A stretch of DNA of 64,000 nt, from positions 124,001 through 188,000 of the forward strand of contig NZ_JACVCG010000003.1 in the NCBI RefSeq assembly GCF_016742135.1, in the 5' to 3' direction. Both the position numbers and the translations under genes were made by a program. The DNA comes from Brevundimonas sp. GTDB taxonomy: Bacteria > Pseudomonadota > Alphaproteobacteria > Caulobacterales > Caulobacteraceae. Positions 54,417 to 64,000 of the stretch are shown piece by piece (positions within the stretch are counted from its first letter, which is position 1; the number at the start of each line of letters is the position of its first letter). The notes beneath the pieces were generated by a model. It saw only the letters and a program-made list of their open reading frames with translations. It made no database searches and was not told the DNA's origin.

Positions 54417-54436
54417 ATATAAGGATATCCTTATAT
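54417..54436. promoter_or_regulatory. Perfect 20-bp palindrome upstream of ahcY, probable operator
   Basis: ATATAAGGAT followed by its exact complement, centred about 100 bases before the ahcY ATG. It is 80% A/T in a genome of about 67% GC. In alphaproteobacteria, methionine-cycle genes carry AT-rich palindromes of this kind bound by ArsR-type regulators sensing S-adenosylhomocysteine (SahR); that identity is an inference. Confidence 0.7.
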
Positions 54437-54526
54437 GTTTGTTGCCCCGACGACCCTTGCGGTCTATAGCGGCGGCCATACCCGTGACCGGCCTTGATGG
54501 CCCCTGCCGCGAAAGAGCGCTCCCCC

Positions 54527-55918
<1,392 letters not shown>

Positions 55919-55985
55919 TCGGGATCGATGCCGCACCCCGCCCCACCCTCTGGTCAGGCGGGGGCACGCGGCCTAGTCTGCCCGC

Positions 55986-56192
55986 ATGGGCAACATCGTC
56001 GACATCCTGATCCTGATCGCCATCGCCGCGGTCGCTATCACCCTCGGGTTCGGGCTGAAGGCCCTGTTCACGCCGGGTGATGCCGCCCGGACCCAGTCCA
56101 ACCATCTGATGCGCCTGCGCGTCGGACTGCAGGCCGTCGCCGTGGTGCTGCTGGTCGTCGCCATGTGGTGGAAATCCACCCAGGGAAGCTAG
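55986..56192 (+). CDS. Small twin-transmembrane protein (HIG1 type)
   Basis: A 68-residue protein with two hydrophobic segments (IVDILILIAIAAVAITLGFGL and VGLQAVAVVLLVVAMWW) joined by the basic loop TQSNHLMRLRV, the N-M-R/L-R pattern of HIG1-type proteins. Relatives support respiratory complexes in mitochondria; bacterial members are uncharacterised. Its stop is three bases before the cobalamin adenosyltransferase start, so both are on one message. Confidence 0.86.
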   Translation: MGNIVDILILIAIAAVAITLGFGLKALFTPGDAARTQSNHLMRLRVGLQAVAVVLLVVAMWWKSTQGS

Positions 56193-56195
56193 GCC

Positions 56196-56768
56196 ATGGT
56201 CCTTCTGAACAAGATCTACACCCGCACCGGGGACGAGGGGCGGACCCGCCTCGCCAACGGTGCTCCGGTGTCCAAGACGGACCTTAGGGTCGAAGCCTAT
56301 GGCGCGGTCGATGAGTTGAATGCCGTGATCGGCCTGGCCCGGCTGAATTCCGGCCAGAACGACCGGATCGATGCCATGCTGGCGCGCATCCAGAATGAAC
56401 TGTTCGATCTGGGCGCCGATCTGGCCACGCCGCTCGACCCGCCCCCGGAATGGGAGGCCCTGCGCATCATCGACAGCCAGGTCGAGCGTCTGGAGCAGGA
56501 AATCGACTGGATGAACGAGAGCCAGAAGCCGCTCGACAGCTTCATCCTGCCCGGCGGGTCGCCGCTGTCGACCCATCTGCATCTGGCCCGCACCGTCTGC
56601 CGGCGGGCCGAACGCTGCGCCGTCCGTCTGGCCGAGGCCGGCGTGGCCGTCACGCCCGCGGCGTTGCGCTATCTGAACCGGCTGTCCGACCATCTGTTCG
56701 TGGCGGGGCGCAGGGCCAACCATCACGGCGCCGATGATGTGAAATGGCGGCCCGGGGCCACCCGCTAG
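56196..56768 (+). CDS. Cob(I)alamin adenosyltransferase, PduO/MMAB type
   Basis: A 190-residue enzyme that makes adenosylcobalamin from ATP and reduced corrinoid. The ATP loop LNKIYTRTGDEGRTRLANG opens the protein; AYGAVDELNAVIGLAR, FILPGGSPLSTHLHLARTVCRRAER and LNRLSDHLFVAGR are the other family blocks. It suits a host with adenosylcobalamin-dependent methylmalonyl-CoA mutase, which is not in the window. Confidence 0.95.
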   Translation: MVLLNKIYTRTGDEGRTRLANGAPVSKTDLRVEAYGAVDELNAVIGLARLNSGQNDRIDAMLARIQNELFDLGADLATPLDPPPEWEALRIIDSQVERLEQEIDWMNESQKPLDSFILPGGSPLSTHLHLARTVCRRAERCAVRLAEAGVAVTPAALRYLNRLSDHLFVAGRRANHHGADDVKWRPGATR

Positions 56769-56778
56769 CGGTTACGGA

Positions 56779-57120
56779 TCACCGGCCTTGCTGGGCCCGC
56801 AGCCGGGCCCGCTCGGCGTTGACCGCGTCTTGCCTTGCCTTCTTCTGGGCCGCGACCTGACGCTCCAGCACGAGCAGTTCGGCGTTCTTCGCCCTGGAGG
56901 CCTCAAGCCGGCTGACCCCTATGGGACGCCCGGTGATGTCGGGAATGAAGATCGGCGTGGCACAGGTGCGGGTAGTGATGTCGTACCAGTTGCCTGCGGC
57001 CTCGCAACGCTCGCCCGGACTGACCCAGACCTGCTGATAGACCAGCAGTCCCGCGACGATCATGCCGAACACGCCCAGGAAAACGATGCCCAGTCGCCGA
57101 AAGCTCAGAAAGCGGTGCAT
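56779..57120 (-). CDS. Hypothetical membrane-anchored protein with coiled coil
   Basis: A 113-residue protein: one membrane segment at about 10-30 (LGIVFLGVFGMIVAGLLVY), a short outer part with two cysteines (GERCEAAGNWYD, TRTCATPIF) likely to pair, and a C-terminal coiled coil (RAKNAELLVLERQVAAQKKA). No family recognised. It is convergent with the adenosyltransferase and divergent from etfB. Confidence 0.7.
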   Translation of the reverse strand: MHRFLSFRRLGIVFLGVFGMIVAGLLVYQQVWVSPGERCEAAGNWYDITTRTCATPIFIPDITGRPIGVSRLEASRAKNAELLVLERQVAAQKKARQDAVNAERARLRAQQGR

Positions 57121-57255
57121 GGTCGGTCCGGGGCTCCTTTGGCCGGGCGCGGCGTGGCTTTGCCGCAGTTAGCTTGACCCGGCGTTACATTGACAGGCCG
57201 GTTTGACCGTTCCATGTCCAACGCCACGCATTCCGGCGCTTTAATGGATAGGCTC

Positions 57256-58020
57256 ATGAAGGTTCTCGTCCCTGTCAAACGGGTGATCGACTATAACGTC
57301 AAGGCCAGGGTCAAGGCCGACCAGAGCGGGGTCGACCTCGCCAATGTCAAGATGAGCATGAACCCCTTCGACGAAATCGCCGTCGAGGAGGCCGTTCGGC
57401 TCAAGGAAGGCAAGGGTCATCATGCCGCCGATACGGCCGGGGAAATCGTCGCGGTTTCGATCGGTGTCGCCCAGGCCCAGGAGACCATCCGCAACGCCCT
57501 GGCCATCGGCGCCGACCGCGGCATCCTGGTCCAGTCCGACACGGACCTCGAGCCTCTGGCCGTGGCCAAGGTGCTCAAGGCCGTGGTCGATGAGGAGAAG
57601 CCCGATCTGGTACTGATGGGCAAACAGGCCATCGACGGCGACAACAACGCCGTGGGCCAGATGCTGGCGGCCCTGCTGGACTGGCCGCAGGCGACCTTTG
57701 CCTCAAAGGTCGAGATCAGGGACGGCACGGCCCAGGTCACGCGCGAGATCGACGGTGGCCTGCAGACCCTTGAGGTCGCCCTGCCGGCGGTCATCACCGT
57801 CGACCTGCGCCTCAACACGCCGCGCTATGCCTCCCTCCCCAACATCATGAAGGCCAAGAAGAAGGAGATCGCGACGAAGGCGGTTGCCGACTACGGCACC
57901 GATACCGCGCCGCGTCTCAAGGTGGTCAAGGTCACCGAGCCCGCGAAACGTGAGGCCGGTGAAAAGGTGGCCGACGCCGCCGAACTGGTTGCCAAGCTCA
58001 AGTCCAAGGGAGTTCTCTGA
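57256..58020 (+). CDS. etfB: Electron transfer flavoprotein beta subunit
   Basis: A 254-residue subunit. The start at ATG 57256 gives the family's [54 protein letters not shown] (AMP site) and the docking loop [20 protein letters not shown] are present. ETF takes electrons from acyl-CoA dehydrogenases such as GcdH and gives them to ETF-quinone oxidoreductase. The stop overlaps the etfA start (TGATG). Confidence 0.97.
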   Translation: MKVLVPVKRVIDYNVKARVKADQSGVDLANVKMSMNPFDEIAVEEAVRLKEGKGHHAADTAGEIVAVSIGVAQAQETIRNALAIGADRGILVQSDTDLEPLAVAKVLKAVVDEEKPDLVLMGKQAIDGDNNAVGQMLAALLDWPQATFASKVEIRDGTAQVTREIDGGLQTLEVALPAVITVDLRLNTPRYASLPNIMKAKKKEIATKAVADYGTDTAPRLKVVKVTEPAKREAGEKVADAAELVAKLKSKGVL

Positions 58021-58949
58021 TGGCCGTCCTCGTTATTGCGGACCACGACGGTGCGACCGTCCGTGACACCACGCACAAGACCGTGACCGCCGCCTCGAAG
58101 ATCGGCGGCGACATCGACATTCTGGTCGTCGGCGAAGGTGCCAAGGCCGCCGCCGAGGCTGCCGCCAGGATCAAGGGCGTGCGCAAGGTGCTGCTGGCCG
58201 AGAGCGCCGGTCTGGGAAAGGTGCTGGCCGAGGCTGTCGAGGCCACCGTCCTGCCGCTGGCCGACAGCTATGACGCCATCCTCGCCCCGGCCACCACGGA
58301 CGGCAAGAATTTCGCCCCGCGGATCGCCGCGAAACTGGATGTCGCCCCGATCTCGGACATTATCGAAGTGGTGTCGGCCGATACCTTCGTGCGCCCCATC
58401 TATGCGGGCAACGCGCTGGAAACCGTCCAGTCGTCCGATGCCAGGAAGGTCATCACCGTCCGCCCCACCGGCTTTGATGCGGCGGAAGAGGGCGGCTCGG
58501 CCCCGGTTGAATCCGTGACGGGCGGCGACGCGCCGAAGACCACCTTCGTCTCCGAGGAAAAGGTCAAGTCCGACCGGCCCGAACTGGGCGCGGCGAAGAT
58601 CGTCGTCTCGGGGGGCCGCGCTCTCGGATCGTCCGAGGAATTCCATGCCGTCATGGACCCGCTGGCGGACAAGCTGGGCGCCGCGGTCGGGGCCTCACGC
58701 GCCGCGGTCGACGCCGGCTATGCGCCCAACGACTATCAGGTCGGCCAGACCGGCAAGGTGGTCGCCCCCGAGCTCTACATCGCCATCGGTATCTCGGGCG
58801 CTATCCAGCATCTGGCCGGCATGAAGGACTCCAAGGTCATCGTCGCGATCAACAAGGATCCGGACGCCCCGATCTTTCAGGTCGCGGACTATGGACTGGT
58901 CGCCGACTACAAGACTGCCGTGCCGGAGCTGATGACGGCGCTGGGATAG
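58020..58949 (+). CDS. etfA: Electron transfer flavoprotein alpha subunit
   Basis: A 309-residue subunit carrying [19 protein letters not shown] begins the FAD domain; [27 protein letters not shown] and [17 protein letters not shown] are the flavin-binding signature. It is translationally coupled to etfB and followed 22 bases later by a strong terminator, so etfBA is a two-gene unit. Confidence 0.97.
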   Translation: MAVLVIADHDGATVRDTTHKTVTAASKIGGDIDILVVGEGAKAAAEAAARIKGVRKVLLAESAGLGKVLAEAVEATVLPLADSYDAILAPATTDGKNFAPRIAAKLDVAPISDIIEVVSADTFVRPIYAGNALETVQSSDARKVITVRPTGFDAAEEGGSAPVESVTGGDAPKTTFVSEEKVKSDRPELGAAKIVVSGGRALGSSEEFHAVMDPLADKLGAAVGASRAAVDAGYAPNDYQVGQTGKVVAPELYIAIGISGAIQHLAGMKDSKVIVAINKDPDAPIFQVADYGLVADYKTAVPELMTALG

Positions 58950-58970
58950 GCCTGGCTGAAGGTTGCAAGC

Positions 58971-59004
58971 AGGGGCGCGGTGCCAGTGGCCCGCGCCCCT
59001 TTTT
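58971..59004 (+). terminator. Intrinsic terminator of etfBA
   Basis: A perfect 10-bp stem (AGGGGCGCGG with CCGCGCCCCT), 10-base loop, then TTTTT including the last stem base. A textbook Rho-independent terminator placed just behind etfA and before map. Confidence 0.92.
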
Positions 59005-59026
59005 CGTTGAAGGGCAGGAGCGTGGG

Positions 59027-59773
59027 ATGACCATTGAGAGCGAAGAGCAACTGGTCAAGCTGCGCGCGGTCGGCGGGCTGGTCGCCCGGACGCTGGCGGC
59101 CATGGGCAAGGCGCTGGAGCCGGGCATGACGACGCGCGAACTGGACGACCTGGGCCGGGCCCTGCTGGAGGCCGAAGGGGCCCGCTCCGCGCCGGAGCTG
59201 ACCTACGGATTTCCGGGCGCGACCTGCATCTCGGTCGGACCCGACTGCGCGCACGGCATTCCGGATGACACACCGGTGAGGGCAGGCGATCTGGTCAACA
59301 TCGACGTCTCGGCCGAGCTGGATGGTTTCTTCGGTGACACAGGTGCCAGCTTCGCGGTGCCGCCGGTCAGGCCGCGCATCGAACGCCTGTGTCGGGATGG
59401 TCGCCGGGCCATGTGGACAGGCATCCGGGCCGTCAAGCCGGGGGGTCGACTGAATGCCGTCGGCCGCGCCATCCAGACCTTTGCCGTCCGGAACGGCTAC
59501 AGCCTGGTCCGCAATCTCTTCAGTCACGGCATCGGGCGATCCTTGCACGATGACCCGGCCGAGATCGCCACCTGGTACGCGCCGGAGGATCGTCGTGTGA
59601 TCCCTGAAGGTCTGGTCTTCACCATCGAACCCTTCCTGTCGCTGGGTGCCGACTGGGTCGACGAACGCGACGATGGCTGGACGCTCTATCCGCCGATGCA
59701 TGAACCCACGGTCCAGTATGAGCACACCCTGGTGGCGACCCGGCGAGGCCCGGTGATCCTGACCCTGGCATGA
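59027..59773 (+). CDS. map: Type I methionine aminopeptidase
   Basis: A 248-residue metallopeptidase removing the initiator methionine. The pita-bread fold residues are visible: H in CAHGIPDD, D in VNIDVSAELDGFFGDTGASF (two Asp ligands), H in LFSHGIGRSLHDDP, E in FTIEPFLSLG and E in VQYEHTLV. The region after GPDCAHGIP differs slightly from E. coli Map, and the sequence may represent the second Map of the genome. The start is preceded by GGCAGGAGC. Confidence 0.92.
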   Translation: MTIESEEQLVKLRAVGGLVARTLAAMGKALEPGMTTRELDDLGRALLEAEGARSAPELTYGFPGATCISVGPDCAHGIPDDTPVRAGDLVNIDVSAELDGFFGDTGASFAVPPVRPRIERLCRDGRRAMWTGIRAVKPGGRLNAVGRAIQTFAVRNGYSLVRNLFSHGIGRSLHDDPAEIATWYAPEDRRVIPEGLVFTIEPFLSLGADWVDERDDGWTLYPPMHEPTVQYEHTLVATRRGPVILTLA

Positions 59774-60051
59774 GGGCCCGCCTGTCCGTTCGGCTGACAC
59801 CCGGGGCGGCGCAGGACCAGGTGGAGGGCTGGGGCACGGATCCGAACGGCCGACCCGTTCTCAAGGTGCGGGTCCGCGCCCGGCCGATCGAGGGGAAGGC
59901 CAATGAAGCGCTTGTCCGTCTGGTGGCCGACACCCTCGGCCTGCCGCGCAGCGCCGTTTCTCTCGTTCACGGCGACCGCGGCCGCATCAAACGCCTGCAG
60001 ATTACCGGCCTGAGAGAGGCCGAGGTCCACGCTCGCCTTACAGCTTTGTAA
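59770..60051 (+). CDS. DUF167 (YggU-type) protein
   Basis: A 93-residue protein with the DUF167 fold words VRLTPGAAQDQVEGW, LKVRVRARPIEGKANEALVRLVAD and LVHGDRGRIKRLQI. It overlaps the map stop by four bases (ATGA). The family is universal but its role is unknown; in many alphaproteobacteria it lies near YggT, here it does not. Confidence 0.92.
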   Translation: MRARLSVRLTPGAAQDQVEGWGTDPNGRPVLKVRVRARPIEGKANEALVRLVADTLGLPRSAVSLVHGDRGRIKRLQITGLREAEVHARLTAL

Positions 60052-60153
60052 TGAATCGGGCTTTGACGGGGTGGACGGAACCCTTTTGTAATCCCTGCTT
60101 CGCGTGCTCCGCCGGGGCCCGCGGCAATCCGGTTGACGGGGGAGCTGACCACC

Positions 60154-61653
60154 ATGATCACATCACGCCTGCGGGGGTCCGCCTCGGGACCGCTCGCCGT
60201 CATTCTTGCGGCCACGCTCGGCCTGGCGGCCTGCGCCACAACGGGTAAAGGCGCCTCCTCTGGCGGAAACGGCGATGCCGCACCGGCGCGGCAGGCGCGG
60301 GCCCTCCCCGCCGGCATGGACGCCGCCAGCAATCCGGATCCCTATCCCTCGACCTATCGGGGCCTGCCGCGCGAGAATCTGGCCATTGTCGGCGCGACCG
60401 TATTCACCGGTGACGGGCGCAAGATCGAGAACGGCACCGTCATTCTGACGGACGGCAAGGTCGCCGCCGTCGGCGGTTCGTCGACAGCGGTTCCGGCCGG
60501 ACACCGGGTGATCGATGCCGAGGGGCGTTTTGTGACCCCCGGCATCATCGATGTGCACAGCCACCTCGGCGTCTATCCGTCCCCCGGCGTTCAGGGGATG
60601 AGCGACGGCAATGAGGCGACCAACCCCAACACCGCCGAGGTCTGGGCCGAGCATTCGATCTGGCCGCAGGACCCGGGCTTCAACACCGCCCGCGCCGGCG
60701 GAGTCACCACCCTTCACATCCTGCCCGGTTCCGCCAATCTGTTCGGCGGGCGCGGCGTGACGCTCCGCAATGTGCCCTCGGTCACCATGCAGGGCATGAA
60801 GTTCCCGGGCGCTCCCTATACGGTCAAGATGGCGTGCGGCGAGAACCCCAGCCGGGTCTATGGCGGTCGGGGCCGTTCGCCCGCGACCGGCATGGGCAAT
60901 ATGGCCGGCTATCGGGCCGCCTTCATCGCGGCCCAGGACTACAAGCAGAAATGGGACAGGTGGCGCGAGACGGGCGAGGGTACGCCGCCCACCCGCAACC
61001 TGCAGCATGAGACCCTGGTCGGCGTGCTGGACGGCTCGATCCTGATCCAGAACCACTGCTATCGCGGGGACGAAATGGCCCTGATGATCGATATGTCGAG
61101 GGAGTTCGGCTATCGCATCACCACCTTCCATCACGCGACCGAGGCCTACAAGGTGGCGCCCCTGCTGGCGCGCGAGGGCATCTGCGCGGCCATGTGGACG
61201 GGCTGGTGGGGCTTCAAGATGGAGAGCCTCGACGCGATCGAGGAGAACGTCGCCCTGGTCGACGCGCCAGAGGGCTCCTGCGCCGTGGTCCACTCGGATG
61301 ACGCGGAACTGATCCAGCGGCTCAACCAGGAAGCCGCGGCCGCCTTGGCCGCGGGTCGCCGGGCGGGCCTGAACCTCACCGAGGAACACGCCATCGGCTG
61401 GATCACCCTGAACGCGGCACGCGCCATCGGCATCGACGACGAGACGGGATCGCTGGCCCCCGGCAAGCGCGCCGATGTCGTGATCTGGAGCGCCAACCCC
61501 TTCTCCATCTATGCGCGGGCCGATCAGGTGTTCGTCGATGGAGGGCTGGCCTTTGACCGGTTCGACCCGGCCTATCAGCCGGTGTCCGACTTTGAACTGG
61601 GCCAGCCGGGCTATGGCCTGCCGGCCGCCGGTGTCCGCCAGGGAGCCCGCTGA
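60154..61653 (+). CDS. Exported amidohydrolase (lipoprotein), metal site intact
   Basis: A 499-residue protein. From ATG 60154 the leader ends in a lipobox (LGLAACATT). The amidohydrolase pattern follows: a small beta-sandwich (IVGATVFTGDG, VTPGIIDVHSHLG with the HxH metal pair), further ligands in TTFHHATEAY and probably VHSDDAEL, and the closing GSLAPGKRADVVIWSANPF. It is like secreted imidazolonepropionase-related enzymes of unknown substrate. The next gene begins one base after its stop and is a paralogue. Confidence 0.9.
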   Translation: MITSRLRGSASGPLAVILAATLGLAACATTGKGASSGGNGDAAPARQARALPAGMDAASNPDPYPSTYRGLPRENLAIVGATVFTGDGRKIENGTVILTDGKVAAVGGSSTAVPAGHRVIDAEGRFVTPGIIDVHSHLGVYPSPGVQGMSDGNEATNPNTAEVWAEHSIWPQDPGFNTARAGGVTTLHILPGSANLFGGRGVTLRNVPSVTMQGMKFPGAPYTVKMACGENPSRVYGGRGRSPATGMGNMAGYRAAFIAAQDYKQKWDRWRETGEGTPPTRNLQHETLVGVLDGSILIQNHCYRGDEMALMIDMSREFGYRITTFHHATEAYKVAPLLAREGICAAMWTGWWGFKMESLDAIEENVALVDAPEGSCAVVHSDDAELIQRLNQEAAAALAAGRRAGLNLTEEHAIGWITLNAARAIGIDDETGSLAPGKRADVVIWSANPFSIYARADQVFVDGGLAFDRFDPAYQPVSDFELGQPGYGLPAAGVRQGAR

Positions 61654-61654
61654 T

Positions 61655-63022
61655 ATGATCCGTCATCTTTCTCCCCTCAAGTCGCTGGTCGTTGGTGCGG
61701 TCGCTGCGGCTGGCCTCCTGGCCACCCCGGCTCTCGCGCAGGACACGGTCGCTGTGACCGGCGGCCGGGTTCTGACTGGCACCTCGGTCATCGAGAACGG
61801 CACCGTCGTCATGCGCGGCGGCCGGATCGTTTCGGTCGGCACGGGCGCGGCTCCGGCCGGAGCCCGGGTGATCGATGCCACGGGCCGGGTTGTCGCCCCC
61901 GGCTTCGTCGCGGTCGACTCGGGCCTCGGCGCGACCGAAGTCTCGTCGGTCGGCGGCACCAATGACCTCCGCAACGCCTCCAATACGCTGAGCGCGGCCT
62001 TTGACGTCTCCTACGGGCTGGACCCGTGGTCCATTACCCTGCCGGTCGCGCGGCTGGGCGGGGTGACGCGCGCCATTGTGGTACCGAACCACCCCGGTTC
62101 GTCCGGCGGACACTATCACGAGGAAGACACCGCCGGGGCCGGCGCCGGGGGCTATCACTCGCCTGGCCTGTTCGCCGGTCAGGCCGCCGTGATTCATCTG
62201 GCAGCCGGAACCGACATCCTGGTCCGTCCGCGCGTGGCCATGGTTGCCCCCTTCGGCGAGGCCGGGGCCGGTGTCGCCGGCGGCTCACGCGGCGGGGCCA
62301 TGGTGCTGTTCCGCGAGACCCTAGCCGAGGTGCGGCTCTATGCCCGCAACAAGGCCGCCTATCAGCGCGATGACCTCAGGCCCCTGTCGCTGTCGCGCGC
62401 CGATCTGGAAGCCCTGATCCCGGTGGCGGAAGGGCGCATGCCCCTGATCATCACCGTGTCGCGCGCAGCCGACATCCTGCAGGTCCTCCGGCTTGCGCAA
62501 GAGGAAGGCCTGAAGGTCATTCTGGACGGTGCCGAGGAAGGCTGGCTGGTCGCTGACCAGATCGCGGCCGCAGGCGTGCCCGTTCTGCTCAACCCCCTCT
62601 CCAACCTGCCCGGGAATTTCGAGCGGCGGGCCGCGCGGATGCAGAATGCCGCCGCCCTGAATGCCGCGGGCGTCGTCATCGCCATCAAGGGCAATGAGGG
62701 CTCGATCCACCGCGCGCGCGAGACCCGCTACAATGCCGGAAACGCCGTCTCGCACGGCCTGCCGTACGAAGCGGCTGTCGCGGCCATCACGGTCAATCCG
62801 GCGCGCATCTTCGGCATGGACGGCCAGTTCGGGGAACTGCGCGCAGGCGCGGCCGCCGATGTGGTCATCTGGACCGGCGATCCGCTGGAGCCGCTGAGCC
62901 AGCCCGTGGCCCTCTTCATCAACGGCGTCGAGCAGTCGCTGGAGAGCCGGGCATTCCTGCTGCGCGACCGCTATCTCGGCGGGGGCGAGGGGGCCCGTCC
63001 CCCCGCCTATCCCACGCGCTAG
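61655..63022 (+). CDS. Exported amidohydrolase-fold protein lacking the HxH motif
   Basis: A 455-residue protein with a signal peptide (LLATPALAQD). The fold is recognisable: VTGGRVLTGTSVIENGTVVMRGG at the start and FGELRAGAAADVVIWTGDPLEPL at the end. Where active members have GFxDxHxH it has APGFVAVDSGLGATEV, with no His. A His-containing, Gly-rich loop (GGHYHEEDTAGAGAGG) is unusual. It directly follows the intact paralogue, so it may form a heteromer with it or act without metal. Catalysis cannot be assumed. Confidence 0.85.
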   Translation: MIRHLSPLKSLVVGAVAAAGLLATPALAQDTVAVTGGRVLTGTSVIENGTVVMRGGRIVSVGTGAAPAGARVIDATGRVVAPGFVAVDSGLGATEVSSVGGTNDLRNASNTLSAAFDVSYGLDPWSITLPVARLGGVTRAIVVPNHPGSSGGHYHEEDTAGAGAGGYHSPGLFAGQAAVIHLAAGTDILVRPRVAMVAPFGEAGAGVAGGSRGGAMVLFRETLAEVRLYARNKAAYQRDDLRPLSLSRADLEALIPVAEGRMPLIITVSRAADILQVLRLAQEEGLKVILDGAEEGWLVADQIAAAGVPVLLNPLSNLPGNFERRAARMQNAAALNAAGVVIAIKGNEGSIHRARETRYNAGNAVSHGLPYEAAVAAITVNPARIFGMDGQFGELRAGAAADVVIWTGDPLEPLSQPVALFINGVEQSLESRAFLLRDRYLGGGEGARPPAYPTR

Positions 63023-63028
63023 GGGGCG

Positions 63029-63283
63029 TCAGCTGCCCGGCAGGAAGGGCGAGAAGGTGATGACGGTAAAGGTGTCGCGGATGTGGGGCCGGGTCTGGAC
63101 CTGCCTGGTGACGAAGGTGCCGATGTCCATCTCCTTCGGCAGCTGGAACTTGGCCAGCAGGTCGTACTGGCCCGAGGTCGAATAGACTTCGGAGACGCGC
63201 TCGACGTTGTCGACGATGTCGGCGGCGACGTCGTTGGCGTGCCCCAGCTCGCATTTGATGAAGACGAAGATGGCGGTCATCAT
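63029..63283 (-). CDS. Stand-alone Lrp/AsnC ligand-binding (RAM) domain protein
   Basis: An 84-residue protein (two adjacent ATGs, 63283 or 63280) made up only of the RAM domain: FVFIKCELGHANDVAADIV, VSEVYSTSGQYDLLAKFQ and HIRDTFTVITFS. There is no DNA-binding part. Such proteins form ring-shaped oligomers and bind amino acids or related ligands. It is convergent with the amidohydrolase pair. Confidence 0.88.
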   Translation of the reverse strand: MMTAIFVFIKCELGHANDVAADIVDNVERVSEVYSTSGQYDLLAKFQLPKEMDIGTFVTRQVQTRPHIRDTFTVITFSPFLPGS

Positions 63284-63342
63284 GGGCGGTCCCTCCGGTC
63301 GGTCGGAGGTCTGTAGCGGATGCGAACGGACGGAGTAAGGGC

Positions 63343-64000
63343 CTGGACCTCGAAGCCGAGTACAACAATCGCGGCCGGGTGCCCGGCCACGGGGCCGTCA
63401 TGGCGATGTGGGCCGAACGGGCCGAGGCGGCGCGGGCCGACCATCCGCACGAGCGGATCGCCTATGGCCCCGGGCCGCGCGAGGTCATCGACCTGTTCAC
63501 GCCGGAGGGTCGGGCGGACGCGCCGGTCGCGATCTTCCTCCACGGCGGCTATTGGCAGGCGCTGGACGGGGCGGCCTTTCACGGGATCGCCCCGGCGCTG
63601 CTGGGCCACGGGGTCGCGGTCGCCCTCCCCACCTATGACCTCGCGCCGTCGGTGAGCCTCGGCCAGATCCTGCGGCAGGTCAGGACCGCGACCGAGCTGA
63701 TCCGCGCGCGCGCCGGATACCGCCCGCTGGTGTTCGGCCATTCGGCGGGCGGCCATATGGCGGCGGCCCTGCTGTCCGAGGGCCGGGCCGGGGCGGCGGT
63801 GGCGATCTCGGGGGTGTTCGACCTCGCCCCCCTGCTCAAGACCAGCCTCAATGAGGCGCTGCGGCTCGACCCGCTGATGGCCAACGCCCTGTCACCGATC
63901 CACTGGCCGGTGCCGGACGGATCCAGCCCCGGCGGCACGACGCTGGACTGCTGGGTCGGGGCCGGGGAGAGCGCCGAGTTCCGCCGCCAGTCGCAGGCCA
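63343..64000 (+). CDS. Alpha/beta hydrolase (arylformamidase-like), 3' end cut by window; CTG start proposed
   Basis: The open frame continues past the window edge. LDLEAEYNNRGRVPGHG, the oxyanion motif FLHGGYWQ and the nucleophile GHSAGGHM are those of kynurenine formamidase-like hydrolases. The conserved YNNR block lies before the first in-frame GTG (63379) and ATG (63400), and no ATG, GTG or TTG precedes it in frame. A CTG at 63343 has GGAG seven bases upstream, so I propose it as start. A frameshift near 63340 linking to the ATG at 63320 is the other option. Confidence 0.8.
   Translation, partial: MDLEAEYNNRGRVPGHGAVMAMWAERAEAARADHPHERIAYGPGPREVIDLFTPEGRADAPVAIFLHGGYWQALDGAAFHGIAPALLGHGVAVALPTYDLAPSVSLGQILRQVRTATELIRARAGYRPLVFGHSAGGHMAAALLSEGRAGAAVAISGVFDLAPLLKTSLNEALRLDPLMANALSPIHWPVPDGSSPGGTTLDCWVGAGESAEFRRQSQA

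Noticed and set aside
54332..54526. SAH or SAM riboswitch upstream of ahcY
   Set aside because: No matching pseudoknot or conserved core is visible; the palindrome fits a protein operator better.

Overview
The window is a contiguous, gene-dense stretch of a GC-rich alphaproteobacterial chromosome. The gene families (ChvI/ChvG with HprK, EIIA and HPr; ActR/ActS with a SCO protein; LexA-type GAAC-N7-GAAC box in front of mmcB; DUF2794, DUF6356, DUF6768, HIG1-type and zf-CHCC small proteins) point to the Caulobacterales, most likely a Brevundimonas-like species. This assignment is inferred from family content only. I see no prophage, insertion sequence, CRISPR array or replication origin. Nearly all of the window is housekeeping or envelope-related.

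Layout. 0-6 kb: end of sucA, sucB with two lipoyl domains, a DUF2007 protein, then a class III CoA-transferase diverging from glutaryl-CoA dehydrogenase (probable glutarate/lysine catabolism). 5.7-9.4 kb: a response regulator, histidine kinase and secreted HtrA protease in one operon, ending in a 14-bp tandem repeat that starts on the protease stop codon, followed by a hairpin-rich gap. 9.8-14.1 kb: small conserved genes, a lipocalin, the SOS gene mmcB and a low-GC membrane protein that looks acquired. 14.1-17.8 kb: the redox pair ActR/ActS divergent from SCO/SenC, then an ECF sigma factor with its DUF6768 partner. 17.8-18.65 kb: a non-coding stretch packed with palindromes. 18.65-25 kb: PHA depolymerase, a YgjP-type metallopeptidase, a class A penicillin-binding protein, a lipoprotein hydrolase and a Rieske oxygenase.

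25-29 kb is the one visibly damaged region: a truncated, frameshifted DUF805 remnant and a KefB/KefC-type antiporter carrying two single-base deletions. 29-36.5 kb: secreted M13 peptidase, hisS (with an internal block of foreign-looking composition), DUF418 protein, 3-hydroxybutyryl-CoA dehydrogenase, YggT and tRNA-Ala(CGC). 36.5-41.7 kb: ArsC-like protein, then the minus-strand chain chvI-chvG-hprK-EIIA-HPr-amino acid permease, a regulatory PTS remnant wired to an envelope/acid sensor. 41.9-54.3 kb: a 570-residue protein of unknown function, a BaiN-like flavoprotein, a Ca/Na antiporter, polA, gloA, a lone ABC ATPase, bioB and a Tat-exported retropepsin-like protease. 54.4-60 kb: ahcY behind a perfect 20-bp AT-rich palindrome, a cobalamin adenosyltransferase, etfBA with a clear terminator, map and a DUF167 protein. 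60-64 kb: two exported amidohydrolase-fold proteins (the second without the HxH metal motif), a stand-alone AsnC-type ligand domain and the start of an alpha/beta hydrolase running off the end.

Functional links: ETF (57-59 kb) accepts electrons from acyl-CoA dehydrogenases such as GcdH (4.4 kb), whose crotonyl-CoA product leads to the 3-hydroxybutyryl-CoA dehydrogenase step (35 kb); PHB mobilised by PhaZ (18.7 kb) feeds the same C4 pool. I found no convincing brand-new system. The best leads are the ahcY palindrome, the damaged 25.9-28.9 kb block, the mosaic hisS, the minisatellite on the htrA stop codon with the structured gap behind it, and the amidohydrolase-fold protein without its metal motif.
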